In this document: one piece after another, positions 20,379 through 31,640 of the stretch
Layout: each line of letters begins with the position of its first letter
Numbering within the stretch: position 1 is the first letter of the stretch
Assembly: GCF_964340395.1 (NCBI RefSeq)
Contig: NC_135564.1
Span: 861,501-925,500, forward strand
Direction: 5' to 3'
Source of the DNA: Glandiceps talaboti
Taxonomy: Eukaryota > Hemichordata > Enteropneusta > Spengelidae
Length of the DNA stretch: 64,000 nucleotides
Program-made: the position numbers and the translations under genes
The notes under the pieces: model-generated
What the model was told of the DNA's origin: nothing
The model's input: only the letters and a program-made list of their open reading frames with translations
The model's database searches: none

Positions 20379-23300
20379 GTAAGCTAAACACCTGTGTCTT
20401 GTATGCGAGGTTTGTCGTAAATGGCGAGAAAAACACCGTTGTTCTTTCCATTTATACGTCGTTGTTGAAACTTGATGTTGAAAACAAACATTTATTGGTT
20501 GGGTATGTGATGTAACAAAGCTATCGGAGTTTGAGAGACCATTAGGGATCTACCCAGTTTGTATTTGTGGTTCACCAGTCACTATTACTACTCCAAATAA
20601 ACTGCAAAGTTTCTGTAAAGATAGACACAGATATATAGGGTGGCGATCGTCTCGTTAGTAACAAGCCTTGAACGCTGGTAACCGATTGCATGTTTTGTTT
20701 AGGGCCGTGAACTCTTCTCGTGAGACGAAAACGCCAGGCCTTGAATGCTAGAGTCTCTAAATAGCGCCAAGGAATAAGACATATCATTGTAGAATAAACG
20801 TTAGCTTTTCAGTTTCAGTAGTACTTTCTGCCAATATGGCAATAATACACGTAGAAAGATAAGATATTTATTACACTAATAATATATAAGACCCTCAGCA
20901 GAGAGTGACTATATTATTAGTACAGCTGGGGAAGGGTGAAGTGAAACTGATTTCATTACATTACAAATTGAAGTGTTGCATTAATTAATTATTATGCAAA
21001 CGGATGCACTAATTTAATTTATTCAGGAAGTGCATTAGAGTAAAAAAATACAATGATAAGTGCTCAATGAAAATAACATTAAAATTAAATTTGAAAAAAA
21101 AGCCACATTTATACTGTTATTGCTTATTATACAGTGTCTAAATACATTTTAACAACTGACAACCCTGAGAAAATACACCTTGATGGTTGATTTACATACT
21201 TTTCAGAAGATATGATTATCAATCTAGTGTAGGAAATTTTTTCCAAGTTTCTTGACATTAAATTCTGTTAATATAGCCCTGTCATAAGTATGTTAAACAT
21301 ATGTTGAGAACTATCATTTGACATATGAACATTCTAAGGAAAAGAAGGTGTCTGTTGACATGGAATCAGGGTTAGGGATTTTCAAACAAAAATAGCATTG
21401 TAGTGTAAGGGCAGTAAGCAGGTAAAATCTACCTGAGTCCCACAGTCATTTTACTGCAGTTGCCAAACAAAAATGGCAGTTACAGTGCCTTAGAAATTAT
21501 GGCAGCGATGCTATAGTTCCTCCCATTCTGTTACTGGGGTTGCCAATTATCAACACAAACAATGGTAGTGGGGAAGGGGGGGTCTCTTTTTATACTGCCT
21601 GCCACTACAAATGTTATTTTGCACATCTGAACATGGATACAGCCACAATAGTCCAACTTGTGGACAACATAAAATGAGACTTGATTGAGACTGCTATCTC
21701 TCTCTGTGTGGTCAGAATTGGCTCCCAACTTACTTTGTCTACAAGCAGGACAATTGCCATACAAATATATTACAAGAAGTGAGACCAGGAACAAGTAGTA
21801 CATGTATGCCTATTCATACACCCTTTGTTTTTGCAGGTGAAGGCCAATACCATGGACCCCCACCAACTTATCAACCTACCCATGGACAGGCATACCCCAT
21901 GCAGCAGACATACCCAACTCAGACAGGTCAATACCCACAATATGCCATGCCGCCCCAACAAGGCTATGTTGCAGCACCTGCTGGCTATCCACAGGGACCT
22001 CCACCTCCGTACACAGCACAAGGAGGCCATCCTGCAGTAAGTGTTAGCAATGTTTTTAATGATACCTGTTACATTAGAATATTCAAAGAAGTGTTGACAC
22101 AAATCAGCAATCTTTACTCTTACTAGTGCTGAGTGTCACATGACATGAACAATCACAACTTAATGTTACACAGAGTGTTACCAATGAAGCAAAAATAGAA
22201 GTATGAAATTGTACCATTGTGTGTTCACAAGTTCAAAATGATTCTCCTGAGAAATGAAGTTCAAATTCATGTTCACTAATGTTTGGTATGGAAACCAACG
22301 TCAATATGGGGAATTTAATTTCCTATGCTGTGAAAGCAGGAAAGTATGGATGCCTTGCATACTAAAGGATATATTAATTATCATAGGACAGGAACAGCCT
22401 GCATGTCATCAAACTATCACCGAAGGATATTTCATATCCTATTCTGCAGAAAGGGAAAGCATAGATTCCTGGCATTTCACCCAGTGTTTCATTTCCAGTG
22501 CTGTGGAAATTCCAAATAGAATAGTTGCATATAGCATTGTATTCCACATGTCTCTATTTATTATATTTTCACTGGGTGATGTAAGTTACAACAGTGGTTT
22601 TAATTGCAATCCTATTGTGTGTCTCTATTTAGTATCCACCACAAATGCAAGCACAGTATGCCCCACAGCCAACTCAGGCTTATGCAGCACCAGGTGCCTT
22701 TGATGCAGGGGCAAGGTTTGGAGTTGGATCCACAGTCAATATTCCAGTAAGTGTCTAAACTTTTACAATAATCACAGGTATATGTATGATTATCACTAAA
22801 TCAGGTATATATGGTATTCACAATTGTCTCAATCATTGACTATTTTCCTTCACTTTGGGGTACAATATGTGGCAAACCTGTACCTAGACAATAACATCTG
22901 CACAGTAAACTTGTCTGATGGATTACAACTTGACCAGGAAATATGGGCACATTGTCTAGAATGTTTTTCCATTGTCAGTTGTAATATTTCCCAAATTTCT
23001 TGCCAGGACCAAGATTAACCCAACCCCCTATCCAAACCACCCCACCCACCATTACATCAACATATATATATTGACCTTGCGTAACCATTTTGATCTGTCT
23101 TGGGACAAAGTTCAGATTTCATGTTATGTAACCATTCTCAATAAAGACTATTTATACATCATGTTGAAACTATTCTTTCTTTGCATTTAATTGCTTTGTC
23201 ACTGTTCTGTCGGCCTACTTTAAATTCTCTGCAAAACCTGTCCATTTGTCAAGTATAGATGAAGAAATCTCCCTTCAAAGTCATAAATGATCATTTTTTT

Positions 23301-26300
23301 CACCACAGTTTTATTGCTTCTCTAGTAATAAACCAATTGCTAGAATTCCAGGTAGTGTTTGTCCTTCACTAGATGTCCACTCAGTTGCCTTGCTGTCTTA
23401 ACATTTTCATGGCAACAAGAAATGAAATGAATAGCAATGTGCTCATGAAAAGAATCAGTCATTTTTCCATTGAAAAGTAACAAAAATTGGCTTTTAATAA
23501 TTAAAAGTTTTTGTCGATATCCTGTGAGATAATGTGGGCCAAAGTTAACCTCTCAATGCCCTTCACCATTGTCACAAGTACAGAGTGTAGTTAGTGAATG
23601 CTATGCCAAAGTGTAGTTAGTGAGGTGAACGCTATGTGAGTGTGTAGTTAGTGAATGTTATGGAAGTGTATGTAGATAGTGAAGGCTATGAGAGTGTAGT
23701 TAGTGAACACTGAGTGTGTAGTTTGTGAATGCTATGTGAGTGTGTATTTAGTGAACGCTATGTGAGTGTATGAGAGTATGTAGTTAGTGAATGCTATTAG
23801 AGTGTGAGGTAGTGAACACTATGCGAGTGTGTAGTTAGTGAACGCTATGTGAGTATGTAGTTAGTGAACACTGAGATTGTGTAGTTAGTGAACACTATGC
23901 GAGTGTGTAGTTAGTGAACACCAAGCGAGTGTATGAGAGTATGTAGTTAGTGAATGCTATGTGAGTATGTAGTTAGTGAACATTATGTGAGTGTTTGAGA
24001 GTGTGTAGTTAGTGAATACTATGAGAGTGTGTAGTTTGTGAACGCTATGTGAGTGTGTAGTTAGTGAATGTTATCTGAGTGTGTAGTTAGTGAACGCTAT
24101 GTGAGTGTGTAGTTAGTGAACGCTATGTGAGTGTGTAGTTAGTGAACGCTATGTGAGTATGTAGTTAGTGAACATTATGTGAGTGTTTGAGAGTGTGTAG
24201 TTAGTGAATACTATGAGAGTGTGTAGTTTGTGAACGCTACGTGAGTGTGTAGTTAGTGAATGTTATCTGAGTGTGTAGTTAGTGAACGCTATGTGAGTGT
24301 GTAGTTAGTGAACGCTATGTGAGTGTGTAGTTAGTGAACGCTATGTGAGTGTGTAGTTAGTGAACACTATGTGAGTGTGTAGTTAGTGAAGGCTATGTGA
24401 GTGTGTAGTTAGTGAACTCTATGTGAGTGTGTAGTTAGTGAACGCTATGTGAGTGTGTAGTTAATTAGTGAACGCTATGTGAGTGTGTAGTTAGTGAAGG
24501 CTATGTGAGTGTGTAGTTAGTGAAGGCTATGTGAGTGTGTAGTTAGTGAATGCTATGTGAGTGTGTAGTTAGTGAATGCTATGTGAGTGTAGTTAGTGAA
24601 CGCTATGTGAGTGTTTGAGAGTGTGCAGTTAGTGAACGCTATGTGAGTGTGTAGTTAGTGAACGCTATGTGAATGTGTAGTTAGTGAACGCTATGCGAGT
24701 GTGTAGTTCGTGATCATTATTTGAGTATGTAGTTATTGACAGTAGTACTATATTTTATGTAGACATAATAACAAACCCATATGTTGTCTGCAAATTCTAT
24801 GTAAAAAGTAAAGCATACAGCCATTTATAGCCAGCCAGCTAACAAACCCCACAGGACGCTGATAGAAGATCAGTGGTTCAATATACGTATGTACATGCAT
24901 TCGTATAGGGATGTGTGTTTTAGAGAATAGGACATCCATCGGTAGAAAAAGTTTTTCGCTAACTCCTCCCACAAACGGTGGAATCGATCAATGAAATTTT
25001 CCCTGTTGTTCCTCCAACCCATTCTTCCCAGAACACACACTATAGGAATACGTATTTTCGATTTTTAGTAGTAGAAATCGACTGATTCTTACCATCAGGA
25101 TTGTCAATGTTACTTACCGCCATGTTGAATACGCAACGGACGCTGGGAAAATCAGGAATTTGTGTTCGTCGCAATATAGACTTGGCTTGTAACTAAACGA
25201 CTTGTACCAGGTACTATGTAGAATTTTCCCGCAACTTGTATTTTTGTACTTGTCACTATATCGATCGTGCTCTAGACTAATATTTGTTACCTACCCCTGA
25301 TAATGAAATTCATTTTACAACATAATTATACAGAGTTCTCCCCAACCTTGAAATTAGTGCTGGTCAGCCATTGCTGTTCATGATTATTTGATATTCATTA
25401 TGTTTGATCCTTATCAAATGTAGACTGTAAGATACGTCATGTCGCCCTGCCCTCACCAGCTTCCTCCTTCTTGACCAATGTGTGAGGGCGCCCTGTCATG
25501 GCTTACCTTACAATATGTATCAAATGTAGACTAAGATACGTCATGTCGCCCTGCCCCACCAGCTTCCTCCTTCTTGACCAATGTGTGAGGGCGCCCTGTC
25601 ATGGCTTACCTTACAATATGTATCAAATGTAGTAAGTACAGGTAGCATACAAGCAAGTCAGTTTTAACAGTAAGAATGGAATAGAGCTGTCCAGCACAAT
25701 ACATGTACTAGAAAGTTTTTAACCCTTTCATGACTAGAGACGAGTTTTAAATAATATGGGGACCCAATTTATATGAATATTTTCATAATTACAATAATAT
25801 TACTTTATTAGGAAGTAACATTTCTTTATTTCCAGTCTAAAATGAAGTTGATATATGCCAAAAACTTACATAAAACAAGAATTTTGTCCAAACAATTTTG
25901 GCGGGAATGTTTTCAGTATTGAAGGAGTTAAGGTAGATATTATATAGGAAGTCACTTAGGTCACATGATGGTTCCTATCTACTGCAATGACTTTTGATAC
26001 ATTAGGAAGACAAATCAATATCACTCACATATACCCAATATCAGATAAGATAAGACAAGTGAAAACTGAGATACGATATATTTATCATTTCACATTTCTC
26101 TGTGTTATCAACATCAGTCGTTTGTTTAATATGTAAGCTATAACAAAAGTCATTACAGAAAACGCATAAAACATCTTGTGGCCTAAATAACTGTCTATGC
26201 CTATGTTTCTTTCATAATAACTGTATGATAATGAGTAATGGTCAGCACTAACTGCAATGGGGAGGACCCTGGTTATATCCAGAGCTAAACATAGATATCC

Positions 26301-29300
26301 CATTAAGACAACAATCAAGATTAAGAATGTATAAAAAAAAGTTGATGTGTTAAAAAAAAGTTGATGTGTATGACAGGATAATACATGCACAGAACGCCAT
26401 CCCTAAATATCATTTTAAAGCATTCTTTTATTGCTCTAACTGTCTAGTATTGCATTCTCTCCTTTCATAGCCTCCTCCCCCAGGTGTAGCACCTAATGCC
26501 GCACAAATGGCCTCCATGCAAGGCCAAAATGTTGTGGTTGGACAGAGGAAGGGAGATTGGTTTAGTGGTGGTTCAGATGGTGGTTACGTCTGGTGGTAGT
26601 TGGTGTCTGTACAGAATTAGCATATGAGCACAATCAAGTTGTATACTGACGAACTAGACTGACTGGTTTTCAACGTTATAGTTAATCTGAACAGAATCCC
26701 AAACATTGCCAGACTAATGATAACAAAAATGGATCTGAAAGAGTCACCAGTGAGAAATTGGAGACAGCAGGACTGAACATATTTACTCCATGTACTATCA
26801 ACATATATATATATATAGCTGGAAGAATCAAATCATTCTGTTCGTAGCTTTCAACTTTAACATAGTTGAGTTTCAATTCATTTGCTGTATTGTCACAAAA
26901 CATCAGTGGTTTTTGCTGTATTTTCGCACAATGTTGTCAGCTTTATTTACAAACAAGTTGTGAATGAATACATCATATTCCGGTTATCAAAAAGACCAAA
27001 TAGTGTATAATTTGGCCACTAGAGGGCACTATTCAACAGCAGACATTTTTCTGTAAGTGTGGGTCAGATCCATTCAGTTCTAGTGTACTTTGAAAATCAC
27101 CCTTTCCCAACTTTTCATGGCAATCATCAATAATGCTCCTGGTTCATTCCAATTGTTCTGCTTTTTTCTGCTTTCACTTGTATAAGTTGTACATTTTGTT
27201 GATGTTCTTCCACAGTGACTGTTTCTTACACTGCCATGCATTTGACATACAGAATGAAATCTTTAGTCCTCATTTTCTCTACTCTGGAACATACTTACAT
27301 CTTCCAACAATGGTTGAAAAGAAGGTGACCGGAATATGACGTATTGTCATCAACAATTTTGACATTGTAGAAATCTAAGCTCTGTTAGATAAATGATAAA
27401 AGTGATTCTCTTTTTTTGAAGAATCTGTCTTTGAAATAATTAAAATCAGTATTCAAATGAAAAAAAATTCTAGATGAAAATATTACAGATTATTTTCTAC
27501 AAGACTGTAAATCATAATGTTGATAAAAAATGTATTTGTGCATTTTCTCAAGAAGTGTGGCTATCTTTATGCTTTGTTAGCTGATTTACATATTTTTGAT
27601 AAAAAGCATACCCTCTAAAAATAGACTGTAGAAACATCAATGGATGAATGGACCTTTTCATAAAATGTGCCCTTGTGGAAAACATACTGTCAAGGCATAG
27701 ATAGATGGATGAATGGACCTTTTGCATAAACACTGGACTCTCTTTTGGAGAATAGACTGTCAAGGTGTAGATGAATGAAATGTAACTTTTCATTGTAAAT
27801 AGGCTGTCAAAGCAGAGAAGGGTGAATGGACCTTTTCATAAAATGTGCCCTCGTGGAAAACATACCGTCAAAGCATAGATGAGTGAAATGTAACCTTTGT
27901 CAGATGTAAGGAACTATAGATATATAATTGAGATGTAATCACATAGAATCGTTTTATAAATAGTTGCCATAATATAATACTGTACTTATCAGACCCTTGG
28001 TATGTACTTGGACAAGAGACTCTGTCGTTATGACGATGAGTCAGTTTTGACAGAAAGAGACGTAAATTGTTAGTATTGCAGTATTATAGTGAAATGTAGC
28101 TAACGTTCAGATATTTAACACAACATGTAGAAAGATGATTTCACAAATAATTGGGCCACAGAACAAGTATAAATAAATTTTGTATAAACTTAAATATGAT
28201 ACTTGGTATCTTGACATCTGTTCATCATGTAGTTTGTGTGTGTGTGTATTGTGTGTGTGAGTCTGTGTGTGTATTGTGTGTGTGTCTGTGTCTGTGTGTC
28301 TAGTCTGTGTGTGTGTGCGTGCGTGCGCGTGTGTGAGTTTGTAATGTTTAAACATACAATAATGCAAAAACAACAGTGTTTTATTTGTGTGCAAAGAATT
28401 GGATAGTAGCCATAAGATTTCTGAGATTTCTGAAATTTGTTGATAATTTTATGGAATTGATCACTTATCAGTAAGAAGATGGAAAGATTGTCATCTGTTT
28501 ATATTCTGTACACACCAAGAATCTTGTAAGATCTACCTATGGGGGGTTAGTTGTCATCTAAAAAGTCGGTGACGGTCCACATCAGCCAATTCTACCCTTC
28601 ACCACATTTCACATTTATTCATTTCAAATACTCCCATCTTCTCAGTGTCATTTTACTATTAGAAAAATTGCTTTACATATAATGAAGATAAATGTCAAAA
28701 AGCAGTCATTGAAGTTACGTATCCTGGCAACAAGGTATCCTGGCAACAACAAATATTTTTATCTAGATATACTGTAAAGCTGATACAAGATTGTCACAAA
28801 GCTATTCTTTCAATAGCAGCATTGTATGAGGCAAATTATTGGATTACATGTGTCAACGATTTTGATTGGTCATCACAAAATCACTCATTCAATGGCTGCA
28901 TTGTACAAGGCAGATCATTGGATTAAAAATATTTCTTGTCAATGATTTTGATTGGTCCATCCAAAATCATTTATTCAGTTTCAATGGTTGCATTGTAGGA
29001 GACATCATTGGATTAAAATGTTTCAGTTTGATTAATCATCACAAAATCACACGGTCAGTGGTTGCATTGTACAAGACAGATCAATGGATTAAATGTATTG
29101 CATGTCACAATGAGTTTGATTGGTTATTTTCACACATGGATTTTGATTGGTGTATTTGATACCACATGTAGGTTGATTGGTTAGCTTCATATCCCATAAT
29201 ACATTCTTGTATCTGCTGTATTCCTACCTATTTATGGCAAGTTTGAAAGAGTGCAACAGTTATCAATCAATCAATGGTATTTAGAATCTGTACTATGCCA

Positions 29301-29651
29301 AGTATGAACACTTGAGGCCAAGGTTTCAATCCCAGGTTCTCACATTAATGTTATCATATCTTTGGAACCATAATGATTACTTTGGATCATTCTTTTGTTT
29401 TGGACCAACTTTTTCTACAGCTCTGCTGGACAACTGTTTTTCACACCTAAATTTTAATTGCAAGTCAAGCTCAGCCTTCAAAGATGATGTTACTGTAATA
29501 CATATTGGTATTATCTTTACAGCCACCACCTCCAGGAGTAGCACCAAATACTGCCCAGATGGCACAATCACAGGGCCAGAATGTAGCAGTTGGACAAAGA
29601 CAGGGTAATTGGTTATCTGGTGGTTCAGATGGAGGCTATGTCTGGTGGTAG
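20348..29651 (+). CDS. DAZAP2-like proline-rich protein with two alternative last exons (157 aa)
   Basis: DAZ-associated protein 2 family: small Pro/Tyr/Gln-rich adaptor that binds WW- and SH3-domain proteins and DAZ-type RNA-binding proteins. Common exons 20348-20378, 21837-22036 and 22633-22746 join either 26471-26599 or 29523-29651; both options are in phase 0 and give 157 residues (human 168). Signatures: a PPPPY motif in exon 2 for WW-domain binding, then FDAGARFGVGSTVNIP, PPPPGVAPNAAQMA and the C-terminal GGSDGGYVWW, matching human YDAGARFGAG, PPPPGCPPNAAQ and GGSDGGYTIW. The N-terminal half is low-complexity and less conserved. The start at 20348 is the first ATG before a clean donor. 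An intron of 3.7 kb holding a 1.1-kb minisatellite precedes the first terminal exon. Confidence 0.9.
20379..21836 (+). other. DAZAP2-like intron 1
   Basis: 1.46 kb. The first 400 bp are relatively CpG-rich, continuing the promoter region; the rest is AT-rich. I see no repeats or exons in it. Confidence 0.5.
21837..22036 (+). CDS. DAZAP2-like exon 2
   Basis: 200 nt after TTTTTGCAG, donor GTAAGT. Encodes a Pro/Tyr/Gln-rich stretch including PPPTYQP and QGPPPPYTAQG; the latter is a PPxY WW-ligand. Confidence 0.92.
22633..22746 (+). CDS. DAZAP2-like exon 3
   Basis: 114 nt after CTATTTAG, donor GTAAGT, phase 0 both sides. Encodes YPPQMQAQYAPQPTQAY and the diagnostic FDAGARFGVGSTVNIP. Confidence 0.93.
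23578..24742. repeat. 26-27-bp minisatellite (1.16 kb) in DAZAP2-like intron 3
   Basis: About 42 units of GTGTGTAGTTAGTGAACGCT plus ATGTGA, with variants in the CGCT/TGCT/CACT position and occasional TGAGAGT insertions. A multi-unit block of about 185 bp is repeated at about 23990 and 24175 (both starting GTGAGTGTTTGAGAGTGTG), showing higher-order amplification. Confidence 0.95.
24900..25320. other. CpG-richer island inside DAZAP2-like intron 3
   Basis: This stretch has clearly more CpG than its surroundings and on the minus strand contains CAACATGGCG followed by two donor-like sites (GTAAGT at 25117, GTAAGA at 25092). It may be the start of an unrecognised minus-strand gene or an alternative promoter. 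No downstream exon was recognised. Confidence 0.3.
25412..25623. mobile_element. TAGACTGTAAG palindromic element, two tandem copies
   Basis: Two head-to-tail copies (about 106 bp each) of an element whose ends are inverted: TAGACTGTAAGATACGTCAT at the left and, on the opposite strand of the right end, TGTAAGGTAAGCCATGACAG. Further copies at 30172-30266 and 32523-32634. Confidence 0.65.
26471..26599 (+). CDS. DAZAP2-like terminal exon 4a
   Basis: After CTTTCATAG. 42 codons and TAG. PPPPGVAPNAAQMASMQGQN ... QRKGDWFSGG, then SDGGYVWW. This version keeps PNAAQ and the MQG of the human protein, so it is probably the ancestral exon. Confidence 0.9.
   Translation, partial: PPPPGVAPNAAQMASMQGQNVVVGQRKGDWFSGGSDGGYVWW
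27016..27029 (+). promoter_or_regulatory. CTCF-like site between the alternative terminal exons
   Basis: CCACTAGAGGGCAC fits the CTCF core pattern CCASYAGRKGGCRS at every position. It lies about 400 bp past exon 4a. Similar GAGGGCACTG words elsewhere (1552, 37381) mean it could also be part of a dispersed repeat. Confidence 0.35.
28172..28177 (+). terminator. Candidate poly(A) signal for the exon 4a transcript
   Basis: First clear AATAAA after exon 4a, followed within 60 bp by a long GT-rich run (28230 onward), the usual arrangement for cleavage and polyadenylation. It implies a 3'UTR of about 1.6 kb. Confidence 0.4.
28230..28336. repeat. TG-rich microsatellite
   Basis: Interrupted (TG)n with TCTGTG and GTGC variants, between the two alternative last exons. 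Confidence 0.85.
28840..29180. repeat. Diverged tandem repeat with GATTGGT words
   Basis: Four to five diverged units of roughly 75-80 bp with GATTTTGATTGGTCATCACAAAATCA and GGTTGCATTGTACAAG-type blocks. Each unit has an ATTGG (inverted CCAAT) word. Lies just upstream of exon 4b. Confidence 0.6.
29306..29460 (+). mobile_element. TTAA-family MITE-like element directly upstream of exon 4b
   Basis: Contains CAATCCCAGGTTCTCACATT, TGGACCAACTTTTTCTACAG and GACAACTGTTTTTCACACC, the plus-strand version of the family. It ends about 60 bp before the exon 4b acceptor, so it may supply branch-point or pyrimidine sequence for that exon. Confidence 0.6.
29523..29651 (+). CDS. DAZAP2-like terminal exon 4b
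   Basis: After TCTTTACAG. Same length as 4a (42 codons and TAG). PPPPGVAPNTAQMAQSQGQN ... QRQGNWLSGG, then SDGGYVWW. The ten or so nucleotide-level codon changes between 4a and 4b are largely synonymous or conservative, so both appear selected as protein. Confidence 0.9.
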   Translation, partial: PPPPGVAPNTAQMAQSQGQNVAVGQRQGNWLSGGSDGGYVWW

Positions 29652-29790
29652 AGACTCAATGGCGTTAATCATGCCTTTCTTCAACTATCTCCCTAAGCCT
29701 CACTATAGCCAAAGGAACCTTTAACACATAAAATGATGGGCTGAAAAAAACAACAACTTACTTTACTCTTATGCTGTGTTATCGAACAAA

Positions 29791-29796
29791 AATAAA
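29791..29796 (+). terminator. Candidate poly(A) signal for the exon 4b transcript
   Basis: AATAAA 140 bp past the exon 4b stop codon, followed by a TGTGGTACTTTATTTTTTTG stretch. Gives a short 3'UTR. Confidence 0.5.
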
Positions 29797-30171
29797 TTTG
29801 ATCATGGTACTTTACTGTGGTACTTTATTTTTTTGACAAGGTGTCTCGCGTGCATCTTAGCAGAAATATTGTCTAGAATTGGTCAGTTATCAAAAATAGA
29901 TGAAATTATTTTGAAAATAAGTTGATATTCAAGTGCCATTTGATGTCATTGTACAACTGTGATGTAGTTTTTGTAAATTGTATGCCAATGAGTTTACTGC
30001 TAAAAACATTGGTTGCTCATATTTTTTGGTTACAATTTTTTTTGAATAAATTGTTACAAATCCCTATGTATGATTCTGTTGGCTTGACTTACAGTAGACA
30101 TCAAACTGGTAAAAGGAATTTCAGAAATGACATGGTTGATAAGAACTTCCTATGAAAACATGCCTACAATG

Positions 30172-30266
30172 TAGTCTGTATGGTACGCCATGACGGGGCG
30201 CCCTCACACATCAGTCAACCCCCAGGCAGGTGAGGGCTGAGTGATGTGATGTATCTTACAGTCTAG
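30172..30266. mobile_element. TAGACTGTAAG palindromic element, copy 3
   Basis: Left end TAGTCTGTATGGTACGCCAT, right end GTATCTTACAGTCTA. Same family as 25412-25623, here in a version with better-matched arms. Confidence 0.6.
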
Positions 30267-31232
30267 TAACCTACAGTGTTATGAGTCTAAAAGTATGTGT
30301 GGTATCCTACTATATATCAAGACACTATCCATAGTGAGATCACATCTACTTGAATTCTTGTTTCTGTATTCCACTCATAATAGGAATGTTTTTAATACAA
30401 GGTTCCTATCAACTCTTATTTTCGTAACTGTTATTCAAATCATCCCCCTTTGCAGCTAGATCAAATTTATCTAATTACTAGTTACATCCCAAATAATTCT
30501 TAATATATATCATGTTTTACAGTTTAGGCCATTTTTTAGCATGTGACAATCCATATAGTATGTACAGTATGTTTACATCTCAATCAAACTTGAGAGTAGA
30601 CAGTGAACTTGACTTGGTGAAGCCAACAGAATGTATACATCAACTCAAAGTCAGATTTCCACATACAAATACAGTATAGTTGTAAGGAAGATGATGGTCA
30701 CCAACGTCCGAGTACTTGTTTCCAAAGAAAAAGTTACTTAGTGTAATATTCATCATCACTTGTCTAAATACCAACAGCCACTGACAAATCTTCTATCGTA
30801 TAAACTGATGTGATACTGTAGTCTAACAAATAACAGTAAAATGGCATCACTTGATTCAGATGGTATGAGAATACAGAATCACAGCAGTTAATACAATAAG
30901 AGGTTTGTCTGTGACTACGAGTCATTAAACAAGTGATAGTGAAGGGTAAAATATAAGTCAACTTTTATTTGGAAACAAAAGTGAAAAAGAATACTTATAA
31001 GCTGCAGACCATGTGATGTCCCTTTAAGTGACTTGCCAACACCTTCTCTTTATTTCTTAAAAAATACTGCATTATTCAGATTTTCACCCCAAAATGCCAA
31101 AATTTGTGAGTACAGACTTGATACAAAGAAATATACAAAGAAGAGCATGTTCTAAAATGTACCTCAACTGACATACTGTTTGGGTATACTGTACTTGTCC
31201 ATATATAAATGTCTTTGGAGATTACATTAACC

Positions 31233-31258
31233 ATAGACCCTCCACGTGGAGGGTCTAT
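31233..31258. repeat. Perfect 26-bp palindrome
   Basis: ATAGACCCTCCAC followed immediately by its reverse complement, centred on an E-box CACGTG. A related imperfect hairpin at 11319-11341 shares CCATAGACCCTCCA, so this is a dispersed sequence, not a chance event. Confidence 0.8.
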
Positions 31259-31504
31259 ACATAAACCTAGTAGTAAACAAACCTAGGGTGATGGCTTTAT
31301 ACATGAACAACTTACAGTGTTTCATAAATACAATCAAATGTTCAACTAAAATATTTTATTGCAAAATATAGAAATGTATCACATGTACATAACACAGCAT
31401 TCAAACATTGAAAGGTAAATTGTGAAGAAGAAACTAAAAACAGTACCAACAAACACATACTGCACACATATATATTGATACCTGGTTATACAGCAAATTG
31501 TCCT

Positions 31505-31640
31505 GAATTATGTGAATTGTCTATTATTTGACTATTTTCACCTGCTATGTAAAATTTACATATTATTTGAGTCTTCACCTGTTATGTAAAATTTACATAT
31601 TATTTGAGTCTTCACCTGTTGTGTGAAATTTACAGTTTTT
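31505..31640. repeat. 45-bp repeat, about three copies
   Basis: Units containing TTCACCTGTTATGTAAAATT and TACATATTATTTGAGTC. Confidence 0.75.

Noticed and set aside
22254-22703. 149-codon plus-strand frame overlapping DAZAP2-like exon 3
   Set aside because: It runs through exon 3 in the wrong frame and through intronic sequence; the DAZAP2 family match is in a different frame.
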